Assembly: GCA_028709105.1 (NCBI GenBank)
Contig: JAQVYD010000017.1
Coordinates: forward strand, 1 to 15,801
Length of the DNA: 15,801 nt
Source of the DNA: Clostridia bacterium
GTDB lineage: Bacteria; Bacillota; Peptococcia; DRI-13; DTU073
Direction of reading: 5' to 3'
Shown: positions 1 to 6,825 of the stretch, in pieces
How positions within the stretch are numbered: position 1 is the first letter of the stretch
Layout of the letters: the number at the start of each line of letters is the position of its first letter
Program-made: the position numbers and the translations under genes
Notes under the pieces: generated by a model
Told to the model about the DNA's origin: nothing
Databases searched by the model: none
The model's input: only the letters and a program-made list of their open reading frames with translations

Positions 1-455
1 GCCACGACGACAGCCTGGGGCAGGTAATAAGCCAGACTGATAGCAATAATCCCACTGCCTGTACCAAGATCCAATATTCTAGGGTTTTCTTGGTTTCGCA
101 AAAGTTTTAGGGCTTCCTCCACCAACACTTCTGTATCCCATCTAGGAATAAGGACAGAAGGAGAAACTTTAAAAGGCAAAGACATAAATTCCTTTTCTTC
201 GAGCAAGTAATGCAAAGGTATGCAATCTCCTCTTTTTTTAATGAACGAAGCATATTTTTCCCAAGTAGGGCAATCAAGATTAGCTTCCGGCTCAATCAGT
301 ATTTGCAGGGTATTTTTTTGCCAAGCTTTAGCCAAAAGAAGACGTGCTTCCTGCCACGCAGCTTGTGGGGCAAAGCCCCGCTCCTCTAAAAAAGAGACCG
401 CCCACCGGAGTGCCTCTGCCCCGGTTTGCGGTCTATCTTGGCTGTTTAGCTTCAT
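1..455 (-). CDS. prmC: Release factor glutamine methyltransferase PrmC, N-terminal part (runs off window)
   Basis: PrmC transfers a methyl group from S-adenosylmethionine to the glutamine of the GGQ motif in release factors RF1 and RF2. The first 151 codons are present and the 3' end lies outside the window. The N-terminal helical substrate-binding domain is followed by a PLHYLLEEKEF segment and IPRWDTEVLVEEAL (about residues 103-116), typical of the family except that IPRP reads IPRW. SAM-binding motif I, LDLGTGSGIIAISLA, begins near residue 128. The catalytic NPPY motif is beyond the edge. The ATG at 455 overlaps the prfA stop in an ATGA, with an AGGGTGG-like ribosome site inside the end of prfA, so the two are translationally coupled. 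The adjacent gene encodes its substrate, which strongly supports the call. Confidence 0.93.
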   Translation of the reverse strand, partial: MKLNSQDRPQTGAEALRWAVSFLEERGFAPQAAWQEARLLLAKAWQKNTLQILIEPEANLDCPTWEKYASFIKKRGDCIPLHYLLEEKEFMSLPFKVSPSVLIPRWDTEVLVEEALKLLRNQENPRILDLGTGSGIIAISLAYYLPQAVVV

Positions 456-1522
456 GAATCCACCCTCTTTAACTTTTCTGCCTGATCTGTAGTAATCAAA
501 GCGTCGATGAATTCATCAAGCTCACCCAAGAGGACATCTTCTAAACGATAGGAGGTTAAGCCAATCCGATGATCCGTAACTCTGCCCTGCGGGAAATTAT
601 AAGTACGGATTCTTTCACTACGGTCACCACTTCCTACCATAATCCGACGCGCCTGCGCCGTTTCTCCTGTTTGTTCTTCTTGCACTTTTTCCAAGAGACG
701 CGCCCGTAAAACTTTCATAGCTTTATCTTTATTCTTATGCTGTGACTTTTCATCTTGACATGAGACGACCAAGCCTGTAGACAAATGTGTAATCCGTACT
801 GCCGATTGTGTCGTGTTGACAGACTGCCCTCCCGGTCCACTCGAACAAAAAAGGTCAATTCTGATTTCATTAGGATTGATGTTCACATCAACCTCTTCCG
901 CTTCGGGTAAAACAGCTACAGTTGCCGCAGAAGTGTGAATCCGTCCTCCTGACTCAGTAACAGGGATACGCTGTACCCTGTGTACCCCGCTTTCAAACTT
1001 TAAGCGGCTATAAGCGCCTTTACCTTCAATCATGACAATTACTTCTTTAAATCCGCCAATATCTGTATAGTTAGAAGAAAGCATTTCTACTTTCCAGCCC
1101 TTTTTTTCAGCATAACGATGATACATTTTTAGCAGATCAGCAGCAAAAAGAGCGGCCTCTTCTCCACCGGTGCCTCCCCTTATTTCTATGATCACGTTTT
1201 TTTCGTCATGCGGATCACGTGGCAGGAGGAGAATCTTCAGTTTTTCTGCTAATGCTTCTCTTTTTTCCTCAAGTTCAGCGAGGTCTGTTTCCACTAATTC
1301 TCTAAAATCCTGTTCTTGCTGACTTTCTAAAAGCTCTTCGTTTTCCTCAATATTTTTCTGAATCTGTTGATAATCCCGATACACCAAAACTACTTCTTCC
1401 AAAGCAGCATGAGCTCTCGTATGTTTTTGCCATTCGCTCTGGTTGGCAATTACCTCCGGGTCACTAATTAACCGGTTCAGTTCTTCGTATCGCTCTTCTA
1501 ACTGTTGTAATTTTTCAAACAT
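452..1522 (-). CDS. prfA: Peptide chain release factor 1 (RF1)
   Basis: RF1 recognises UAA and UAG in the ribosomal A site and triggers peptide release. The protein is 356 residues, the normal length. An acidic coiled-coil-rich N-terminal domain (about 1-100) precedes the family core. The anticodon-like tripeptide P-V-T is at 187-189 within RIPVTESGGRIHTSAATVAV, which marks RF1 rather than RF2. The peptidyl hydrolysis motif GGQ is at 231-233 in SSGPGGQSVNTTQSAVRITH. The conserved C-terminal block SERIRTYNFPQGRVTDHRI follows. The ATG at 1522 lies 15 bases after the DUF1385 stop and has a modest GGGAAGTGA ribosome site. It shares an operon with prmC, whose product modifies Gln233. Confidence 0.98.
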   Translation of the reverse strand: MFEKLQQLEERYEELNRLISDPEVIANQSEWQKHTRAHAALEEVVLVYRDYQQIQKNIEENEELLESQQEQDFRELVETDLAELEEKREALAEKLKILLLPRDPHDEKNVIIEIRGGTGGEEAALFAADLLKMYHRYAEKKGWKVEMLSSNYTDIGGFKEVIVMIEGKGAYSRLKFESGVHRVQRIPVTESGGRIHTSAATVAVLPEAEEVDVNINPNEIRIDLFCSSGPGGQSVNTTQSAVRITHLSTGLVVSCQDEKSQHKNKDKAMKVLRARLLEKVQEEQTGETAQARRIMVGSGDRSERIRTYNFPQGRVTDHRIGLTSYRLEDVLLGELDEFIDALITTDQAEKLKRVDS

Positions 1523-1537
1523 CGTTAATTCACTTCC

Positions 1538-2479
1538 CTATCTCCAACAATCTTCCTCCACAACTAAATGCAAAGCCGGGCATATTTCCTTCCCTATGAA
1601 AAACTCCCCTTCTTCAACCTCCAAAACTTTTTGCAAAGCACAAATAGCTACTTCTAACTGACTGTCATCAGGTTCCCTCGTCGTTAATTTTTGCAGCCAT
1701 AATCCGGGGGCACTTAAAAAGCGCATCACCGCTAAATGCTGATATTTCCCCGTAAGTTTAAGGAATTCATAAGATACCCCCGCCACTATGGGAAGAAGCA
1801 GCACGCGAGATAAGAGACGTGTCCCAAGATTAGTTTCTCCTAGGAAAGAAAAAACTAAAATACTGATGACCATGACAAAAAGCAAAAAACTAGTCCCGCA
1901 ACGAGGATGTAAGGTTGAATATTTACGCGCATTTTCTACGATCAGGTCTTGCCCTGCCTCATAAGTATGAATAGTTTTATGCTCTGCACCGTGGTATTCA
2001 AAGACTCTCTGAATATCCTTCATCAAAGAAATCGCGACAACATAAAGCAAGAAAATAAGCACCCGAAATAAACCTTCTAATAAGTTCTGTAAAAAAGGAC
2101 CTGAGACATAGGCCTTCAGAAGATGTGCCAGCCCCACAGGCAAAAGGAAAAACAAGCCGATCCCCGCTGCGAAAGCAAAAGCTACCGAAAGCCCCATTTC
2201 TAAAGGAGTGATCGTTTCTCCTTCTCCTTCCCCTTCTACCACCTGATTAGCTGAATAGGTTAAGGTTTTTATCCCCATAACTAAGGACTCGATCAAAGCC
2301 ACAAAGCCCCTAATTAAGGGGGTTTTAAGCACACGGAAACGTTCCGTCGCCGAATGAACGTCCTGCAATTTCAAAACAATCTCTTCTGGAGTACGCCGCA
2401 CAGCAACAGCCATCTTCTTTTTTCCACGCATCATTACACCTTCAATAACTGCCTGCCCTCCATAACTGGAACGAGACAT
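1538..2479 (-). CDS. DUF1385 family multipass membrane protein (YqhQ-like)
   Basis: This is a membrane protein of unknown function in the DUF1385 family; I believe B. subtilis YqhQ is a member. The protein starts with the family signature YGGQAVIEGVMMRG. Later it carries EYHGAEHK (about 161-168) and HPRCGTS (about 191-197), whose His, Glu and Cys could be metal ligands, though that is inference. Hydrophobic segments lie near residues 95-122, 133-153, 197-214 and 224-240. I chose the ATG at 2479 (313 residues), preceded by GGCGGGGTG. The reading frame stays open upstream to an ATG at 2587, but that ATG lies in a hairpin next to the rpmE stop and would add an unrelated Cys-rich stretch. The position next to rpmE, prfA and prmC gives no direct functional clue. 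Confidence 0.93.
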   Translation of the reverse strand: MSRSSYGGQAVIEGVMMRGKKKMAVAVRRTPEEIVLKLQDVHSATERFRVLKTPLIRGFVALIESLVMGIKTLTYSANQVVEGEGEGETITPLEMGLSVAFAFAAGIGLFFLLPVGLAHLLKAYVSGPFLQNLLEGLFRVLIFLLYVVAISLMKDIQRVFEYHGAEHKTIHTYEAGQDLIVENARKYSTLHPRCGTSFLLFVMVISILVFSFLGETNLGTRLLSRVLLLPIVAGVSYEFLKLTGKYQHLAVMRFLSAPGLWLQKLTTREPDDSQLEVAICALQKVLEVEEGEFFIGKEICPALHLVVEEDCWR

Positions 2480-2558
2480 GGGGCACCCCGCCTTTCCAAA
2501 ACAACAATTGCTCCGGTCGCAGTGAAAACCTCTCCCGCTGCAGAAATAGCATTGATAA

Positions 2559-2587
2559 ATGTGGCAGAGCCGGAAGCTCTGCCACAT
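2559..2587 (-). terminator. Perfect 12-bp hairpin just after rpmE, likely weak terminator or attenuator
   Basis: The arms atgtggcagagc (2559-2570) and gctctgccacat (2576-2587) are perfect reverse complements around a 5-base loop. The hairpin begins 7 bases after the rpmE stop. In the minus-strand transcript it is followed by TTTATCAAT, a poor U tract, so it may only partly reduce read-through into the DUF1385-prfA-prmC genes, or protect the 3' end of the rpmE message. Confidence 0.65.
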
Positions 2588-2593
2588 GTTGCC

Positions 2594-2794
2594 CTATTCT
2601 AGACCGTACTTATTTTTAAATCGTTCTACACGCCCTCTCGTGTAAACGTTACGCTGTTTTCCTGTAAAGAAAGGATGACATTTTGAACAAAGTTCAACAC
2701 GTAAATTCTGTTTGGTGGAACCTGTTTCAAAGGTCTCACCACAAACACAAGTAACAGTAGCCTTAAAATACTTTGGATGAATCTCCTTTTTCAT
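2594..2794 (-). CDS. rpmE: 50S ribosomal protein L31, zinc-binding type
   Basis: L31 is a small protein of the large ribosomal subunit that helps bridge the subunits. The protein is 66 residues, beginning MKKEIHPKYF. Cys16, Cys18, Cys36 and Cys39 (CVCG and CSKCHPF) form the complete zinc site of the zinc-containing type, which zinc-limited cells replace with a Cys-less paralogue in other Firmicutes. I chose the ATG at 2794, which has AAGGTG five bases upstream and gives the usual N-terminus. An in-frame start at 2812 would add six atypical residues and lacks support. A sigma-A promoter lies upstream and a hairpin follows the stop. Confidence 0.97.
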   Translation of the reverse strand: MKKEIHPKYFKATVTCVCGETFETGSTKQNLRVELCSKCHPFFTGKQRNVYTRGRVERFKNKYGLE

Positions 2795-2842
2795 ACTTAC
2801 ACCTTCTTTCAAAGCTCTTCTCTATATTCTGCAAACAGTTTA

Positions 2843-2851
2843 ATTATAGCA
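2843..2851 (-). promoter_or_regulatory. Second extended -10 element upstream of rpmE (proximal)
   Basis: A second TGCTATAAT lies 31 bases downstream of the first on the minus strand, in nearly the same context. No good -35 box is found at 16-18 bases, so it would rely on the TGn extension. It may be a tandem promoter for rpmE or simply AT-rich sequence. Confidence 0.4.
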
Positions 2852-2873
2852 ACCATATTCATTACAATTCGTT

Positions 2874-2902
2874 ATTATAGCATACCGTCCCGCCGTGTGC
2901 AA
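2874..2902 (-). promoter_or_regulatory. Sigma-A promoter upstream of rpmE (distal)
   Basis: On the minus strand a TTGCAC -35 box (2897-2902) and a perfect TATAAT -10 box (2874-2879) are separated by 17 bases. A TG dinucleotide one base before the -10 makes it an extended -10 element. It is the best promoter match in the glpX-rpmE gap and should drive rpmE and, past the hairpin, the downstream genes. Confidence 0.75.
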
Positions 2903-2944
2903 GAGATGTTTTATTCTCCCTGTGCACAATTTTCACAGCAATTT

Positions 2945-3937
2945 TTACATTTTTACATACTGTGATTTTTTATCCATACAATGACGAGCTTCCAAGAAGC
3001 GAATAGTTCCCGAGGCTCCACGCATGATTACCGTATGTGTGGTCACATGGTTTCCATAATAACGGATCCCTTTGAGAAAATCACCATCAGTTACACCGGT
3101 AGCCGCAAAAATAACATCCTCACCCTTGACCAAATCATTTAAAGTCAGTATCTTTTTCAGGTCGAGCACACCCAACTTATAAGCACGTTCAATCTCTTGT
3201 TTATTTTTCGGCCAAAGTCTGCCTTGAAATTCTCCGCCCATACAACGCAAAGCAGCAGCTGCCAAGACCCCTTCCGGAGCACCGCCAATACCTAAAACCA
3301 TATCCACACCGGAACCCGGGATACAAGTAGCCACCGCCGGAGAAACATCGCCATCGGTAATCAGCTTAATCCGAGCCCCAATTTCCCTTAATTCTGCGAT
3401 AATCTGCTCATGTCGTTCCCGATCCAAAACGACGACAGTAACATCCTGTACCGCTTTATCTAAACTCTTCGCTACAATCTGCACATTTTCGGTAACACTA
3501 GCGTCAAGGCTAAGCTTCCCCACAGAAGCAGGACCTGCGGCGATCTTTTCCATATACATATCCGGGGCATGAAGCAAGCAATTCTTAGGGGCCACCGCTA
3601 ATACAGAAATAGCTCCGGTCAATCCTTTGGCCACAAGATTAGTGCCTTCTAAAGGATCAACGGCAACGTCAACCTGGACATGTTGCCCTGTACCTACTTT
3701 TTCCCCGATATAAAGCATGGGAGCTTCATCCATCTCTCCTTCACCAATTACCACTACACCATCAATATTTACGGTATCAAACATACGGCGCATCGCACTT
3801 ACAGCAGCATCATCGGCAGAATTATTATCCCCACGTCCCCACCAGCGACCACAAGCAATCGCAGCCGCTTCCGTAACCCGGGCAAATTCCAGAGCTAATT
3901 CTCGCTCCATTACTGAGCACAATCTTTCTGTAGACAT
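2945..3937 (-). CDS. glpX: Fructose-1,6-bisphosphatase class II (GlpX type)
   Basis: This enzyme hydrolyses fructose 1,6-bisphosphate to fructose 6-phosphate, an irreversible step of gluconeogenesis in the cytoplasm. The 330-residue protein has the family length. It shows the class II metal and substrate motifs in order: GEGEMDEAP (65-73), DPLEGTN (94-100), ITDGDV (193-198) and GIGGAPEG (216-223). The ATG at 3937 is preceded by GGGGGGAG at good spacing. A downstream ATG at 3910 has no ribosome site. Upstream lie the transaldolase and fba genes, whose products handle the same sugar phosphates. The last codons contain a short TGTAAAAA direct repeat of no obvious meaning. Confidence 0.96.
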   Translation of the reverse strand: MSTERLCSVMERELALEFARVTEAAAIACGRWWGRGDNNSADDAAVSAMRRMFDTVNIDGVVVIGEGEMDEAPMLYIGEKVGTGQHVQVDVAVDPLEGTNLVAKGLTGAISVLAVAPKNCLLHAPDMYMEKIAAGPASVGKLSLDASVTENVQIVAKSLDKAVQDVTVVVLDRERHEQIIAELREIGARIKLITDGDVSPAVATCIPGSGVDMVLGIGGAPEGVLAAAALRCMGGEFQGRLWPKNKQEIERAYKLGVLDLKKILTLNDLVKGEDVIFAATGVTDGDFLKGIRYYGNHVTTHTVIMRGASGTIRFLEARHCMDKKSQYVKM

Positions 3938-3968
3938 CTTCTCTCTCTCCCCCCCTTAAAGATAATGC

Positions 3969-4024
3969 ATAATTCATAATGAAAAAATAAACCGTAATGC
4001 ATTATGAATTTTTAATTATGAATT
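3969..4024. repeat. AT-rich inverted repeat cluster between the transaldolase gene and glpX
   Basis: aattcataatg (3971-3981) and cattatgaatt (4000-4010) are perfect 11-base inverted repeats. A further copy, aattatgaatt (4014-4024), lies next to the second arm. The cluster fills most of the 74-base gap and overlaps the last codons of the transaldolase gene, supplying its Ile-His-Asn-stop end. It looks like a small dispersed repeat or miniature-element remnant. It has no GC-rich stem, so I do not call it a terminator. Confidence 0.6.
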
Positions 4025-4659
4025 GTCTTTTGCCAATCCCGCATAAACCTCTCTACGCCTGCTGTTGTCAAGGGATGCTCAAACATTTGCTGAAAAACCT
4101 TATACGGAATTGTCGCAATATGTGCACCAACTTTAGCTGCTTCTATCACATGCAAAGGATGACGGATACTAGCGGCAATAACCTTGGTTGGCAAATGATA
4201 CAACTTGAACATCTCCACAATATCACAAACTAACGAAATACCATCAAAACCGATGTCATCCAATCTTCCTACAAAAGGGCTGACAAAAGCAGCCCCGGCT
4301 CGCGCCGCCAGAAGTGCTTGGTTTTGGGAAAAGACTAAAGTTACATTAGTCTTGATTCCTTCGCGGGATAAAACAGGTAAGCTTCTGATCCCTTGTGGTG
4401 TCATGGGAATCTTGATCACGACGTTTTCACGAATACTCGCCAATTGGCGAGCTTCTTTGATCATTGCAGAAGTTTCTGTCGCCAACACCTCAGCGCTAAC
4501 AGGACCGGGAATCAAGGCTGAAATTTCCTGCACTATCTCCAAAAAATCCCTATTTTCCCTAGCCACTAAAGTAGGATTAGTCGTAATACCCGTAACCACT
4601 CCATAAGAGGCCACATCTCTGATTTCTTCAAGGTTAGCCGAATCCAGAAAAATCTCCAA
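4012..4659 (-). CDS. tal: Transaldolase / fructose-6-phosphate aldolase family (TalC/FSA type)
   Basis: This is a short, single-domain class I aldolase. Family members act as transaldolases of the pentose phosphate pathway or as fructose-6-phosphate aldolases, and sequence alone does not separate the two. The Schiff-base lysine is Lys83 in VIKIPMT. GITTNPTLVA (24-33) and IAASIRHP are conserved. I chose the TTG at 4659, which lies six bases after a strong GGAGGTG and gives the usual FLDSAN beginning. The TTG at 4674 lies upstream of that ribosome site. The product is 215 residues. The last residues, TIHN, come from an AT-rich repeat and extend just past the DWQK where B. subtilis homologues end. 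The neighbours fba and glpX fit a sugar-phosphate role. Confidence 0.94.
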   Translation of the reverse strand: MEIFLDSANLEEIRDVASYGVVTGITTNPTLVARENRDFLEIVQEISALIPGPVSAEVLATETSAMIKEARQLASIRENVVIKIPMTPQGIRSLPVLSREGIKTNVTLVFSQNQALLAARAGAAFVSPFVGRLDDIGFDGISLVCDIVEMFKLYHLPTKVIAASIRHPLHVIEAAKVGAHIATIPYKVFQQMFEHPLTTAGVERFMRDWQKTIHN

Positions 4660-4680
4660 AAACTTCACCTCCAAAATTTA

Positions 4681-4713
4681 GCGGGCACCGGTTCCCTTCC
4701 CCTCTGTGCCCGC
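4681..4713 (-). terminator. GC-rich hairpin between fba and the transaldolase gene
   Basis: gcgggcac (4681-4688) and gtgcccgc (4706-4713) form a perfect 8-bp stem with a 17-base purine-rich loop on the minus-strand RNA. It is followed by TAAATTTTGG, which runs straight into the ribosome site of the transaldolase gene. The U tract is weak, so it may be a partial terminator or a processing site that lowers downstream expression relative to fba. Confidence 0.5.
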
Positions 4714-4733
4714 AATTACTTGTTAATATAAGC

Positions 4734-5588
4734 TTATGCTTTCCCACTACTGCCAAAGACACGGATTTTCTCTCGCACGACGGCAATCATCGCCTCACGA
4801 GCCGGTCCCAAAAGTTTACGAGGGTCAATTTCCCGAGGATTTTTGTCCATGGCGCCTTTAAGTCCTCGCACAAATGCTTCGCGAATATTTGTGTCGATAT
4901 TAATTTTGCGTACTCCTAAAGAAATAGCTTTCTGCACATCGGCATCAGGTACACCGGAAGAACCATGCATGACGATAGGAATATCTACCAAGCTGCGGAT
5001 TTTGTCCAATCTTGCAAAATCCAATTTCGGCTCAAATTTATATTGACCGTGGGCTGTCCCTATCGCTACCGCCAATGAGTCAACCCCGCTTTTTTCTGCG
5101 AAATATTGGACATCCTTAGGGTCGGTAAACATCGCGTCTTTGTCTTGCACAGTGATCTCATCCTCTGTTCCGGCAATTTTCCCTAATTCCGCTTCAGTAG
5201 AGACACCTACCGCCGCAGCTATTTCAACAATTTTTTTAGTAATCGCGATATTCTCTTCTAAAGGCAACTTAGAACCATCAAACATTACCGAAGAAAACCC
5301 TCTCGCGATACACTGTACCACCTGCTGAAAATCGGTACCATGATCTAAATGTAGGCAAACCGGAATTTTAGCTTTTTCGGCTGCCATTGTCACTAGCCCC
5401 ACGATATAATCTAAACCAGCATATTTAATCGCCCCTTGGCTTGCCTGAATAATTACCGGCGAGTTTTCTGCTTCGGCAGCGGCAACAATAGCTTGCACGA
5501 TTTCCATATTATTGCAATTAAAAGCCCCTACTCCATAGTTTCCTTTTTTTGCCGCCGCTAAGATTTCTTTTCCCGTTACCAATGGCAT
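4734..5588 (-). CDS. fba: Fructose-1,6-bisphosphate aldolase, class II
   Basis: This zinc-dependent aldolase interconverts fructose 1,6-bisphosphate with dihydroxyacetone phosphate and glyceraldehyde 3-phosphate, in glycolysis and gluconeogenesis. The 284-residue protein has the normal length. Visible elements are LDHGTD with catalytic Asp82 and zinc ligand His83, TEAELG (131-136), zinc ligand His180 in GTAHGQY, zinc ligand His208 in HGSSG, and the phosphate-binding KINIDTN. The ATG at 5588 has an AAGGAGG ribosome site eight to nine bases upstream. It lies between the Cys-rich protein gene and the transaldolase gene, as part of a run fba-tal-glpX. Confidence 0.97.
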   Translation of the reverse strand: MPLVTGKEILAAAKKGNYGVGAFNCNNMEIVQAIVAAAEAENSPVIIQASQGAIKYAGLDYIVGLVTMAAEKAKIPVCLHLDHGTDFQQVVQCIARGFSSVMFDGSKLPLEENIAITKKIVEIAAAVGVSTEAELGKIAGTEDEITVQDKDAMFTDPKDVQYFAEKSGVDSLAVAIGTAHGQYKFEPKLDFARLDKIRSLVDIPIVMHGSSGVPDADVQKAISLGVRKINIDTNIREAFVRGLKGAMDKNPREIDPRKLLGPAREAMIAVVREKIRVFGSSGKA

Positions 5589-5643
5589 TTAGTCGCGCCT
5601 CCTTACAAGATTTCACTTTCTTGTTTTATTCTGTTTTGTGATG

Positions 5644-6312
5644 CTATTTATTTTTTACTTTGCCTTTCTTTTTTAACCGTTTATCATCAAGATATCGACA
5701 AGAATTAGCTTCAAGCTCAATGCCTTCCATGGCTTGTAATTTTTGCAAATCGCTGACCGATTCAGCAAAAATTATCCCCACCGCATTACAATAGGGACAA
5801 CTCAACTCTATGCGATCCGAAAATACCTCTGTTTCTAAGTTCCGACTACCACAGCTACAAGACATCTGCCCTCCTTTAGATATTTTTCCCAAACAATCAA
5901 GAACACGAGACATTACCGCAGGATTTAAAAAATATTGGTCAAAACCTAATTCCTTAACTAAATCTCTAATCGAACGTTCGTCCCGCTGAACGGCCTGGAG
6001 AACCTCTTCCCTTTTCCCTAAATAACCAAGCTCTAATCCCGTATTTTCGCAAATTAAGGGGTGAACATGATTATGCCAGATTTCTTTCCCTTGCAGTTTA
6101 AAAATATGTTTTGTTTCACACATAAGGCACCCCACCTGGAGGTGATACAAATTTCTACCTTTGCGAGTAAGTACCATTAAACAATGACCACATTCACAAA
6201 ATAATTTTGCTTGACCGGCTTTGCCGCAACTAAACCTAGATAAGGAATACAACTCTATTTTACTACATTTAGAACAACGCAATGCCACTATCGTACAGGT
6301 AGATATAAACAT
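5644..6312 (-). CDS. Uncharacterised Cys-rich zinc-ribbon protein
   Basis: I cannot assign a function. The 222-residue protein carries 14 cysteines, most of them in metal-binding patterns: C13-x2-C16, C39-x-C41-x2-C44, C62-x2-C65, and C152-x-C154 with C172-x2-C175. The last four look like a classical zinc ribbon; the earlier ones could form one or two more. Between them lies a helical stretch (about 98-145). The end is very basic (KRLKKKGKVKNK), which could bind nucleic acid. There is no signal peptide or clear membrane segment. I chose the ATG at 6312, eight bases after AGGAGG; a GTG at 6318 would be only two bases from it. It lies between a Spo0F-like receiver and fba, at a place where B. 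subtilis has no gene. Confidence 0.8.
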   Translation of the reverse strand: MFISTCTIVALRCSKCSKIELYSLSRFSCGKAGQAKLFCECGHCLMVLTRKGRNLYHLQVGCLMCETKHIFKLQGKEIWHNHVHPLICENTGLELGYLGKREEVLQAVQRDERSIRDLVKELGFDQYFLNPAVMSRVLDCLGKISKGGQMSCSCGSRNLETEVFSDRIELSCPYCNAVGIIFAESVSDLQKLQAMEGIELEANSCRYLDDKRLKKKGKVKNK

Positions 6313-6388
6313 TTTCACGACCTCCTCTCTGCCTTACTAATTAAAAACATTCTTCATTTTTTTAAGAAATCCTGCTGAATAAGCTCAG

Positions 6389-6763
6389 TTATTCTGTGAT
6401 ATTTTTTTCTAAAAGGGCTTGCAGTTTTTCAAGAGCGAAGGGTTTTTTCATCACCGCAGCGACTTCGCAGTTAGTATTATTCTCCTGTATTATACCTTCA
6501 TAATCGTCATCGCCGGTGATCATGATTATTTTTAAATTTCCCCCTGTTGCCAGGAGCTGCTCTGTGGTCTGAAGTCCATCCAACCCCGGCATTTTCATAT
6601 CAACTAAAGCGACTTGAAAATTATGTTGGGGTACCAGAACTAAAGCCTCTTGTCCCGAAGCTACCGCCACAGCTCCATAACCCAACATACCGCATGTTTC
6701 GAGTAATAATTTGCGAATTCCTTCCTGGTCATCGACAATTAAAATTGGGGTGTTCTTCTTCAT
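6389..6763 (-). CDS. spo0F: Stand-alone response-regulator receiver protein, Spo0F-like
   Basis: This is a single phosphoacceptor receiver domain (124 residues) with no output domain, as in Spo0F, which relays phosphate in the sporulation phosphorelay. Key residues are the acidic pair Asp11-Asp12, phosphoacceptor Asp55 in VDMKMPGLDG, Thr83 in MITGDDD and Lys107 in KKPF. The position upstream of fba and downstream of pyrG is the same neighbourhood as spo0F in B. subtilis. Many Clostridia lack a full phosphorelay, so the partner may be another histidine kinase or the protein may have drifted to another role. The MTAY context of Spo0F is replaced by MITGDDD. The ATG at 6763 has GGTGGG upstream. 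The receiver call is certain; the Spo0F identity is inferred from context. Confidence 0.88.
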   Translation of the reverse strand: MKKNTPILIVDDQEGIRKLLLETCGMLGYGAVAVASGQEALVLVPQHNFQVALVDMKMPGLDGLQTTEQLLATGGNLKIIMITGDDDYEGIIQENNTNCEVAAVMKKPFALEKLQALLEKNITE

Positions 6764-6825
6764 CTATCCCACCATCCTCCGCTTTCCCAAACATTAAGAA
6801 GTCTCCCTTATTTTGCTGATCCTTT

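Noticed and set aside
2480..2593. Cys-rich N-terminal extension of the DUF1385 protein, or a small separate gene in another frame reading GEVFTATGAIVVLERRG
   Set aside because: The extension starts inside a hairpin and precedes the usual family N-terminus. The other frame has no start codon after its upstream stop and runs into the DUF1385 gene.
2913..2944. Terminator after glpX (ctgtg / cacag)
   Set aside because: The stem is only five base pairs and no U tract follows.
6764..6825. Sigma-H promoter before the Spo0F-like gene (ACAGAATAA and ACCGGAATT)
   Set aside because: The two boxes are only seven bases apart and lie at the end of the racemase-like gene, too far from the expected arrangement.
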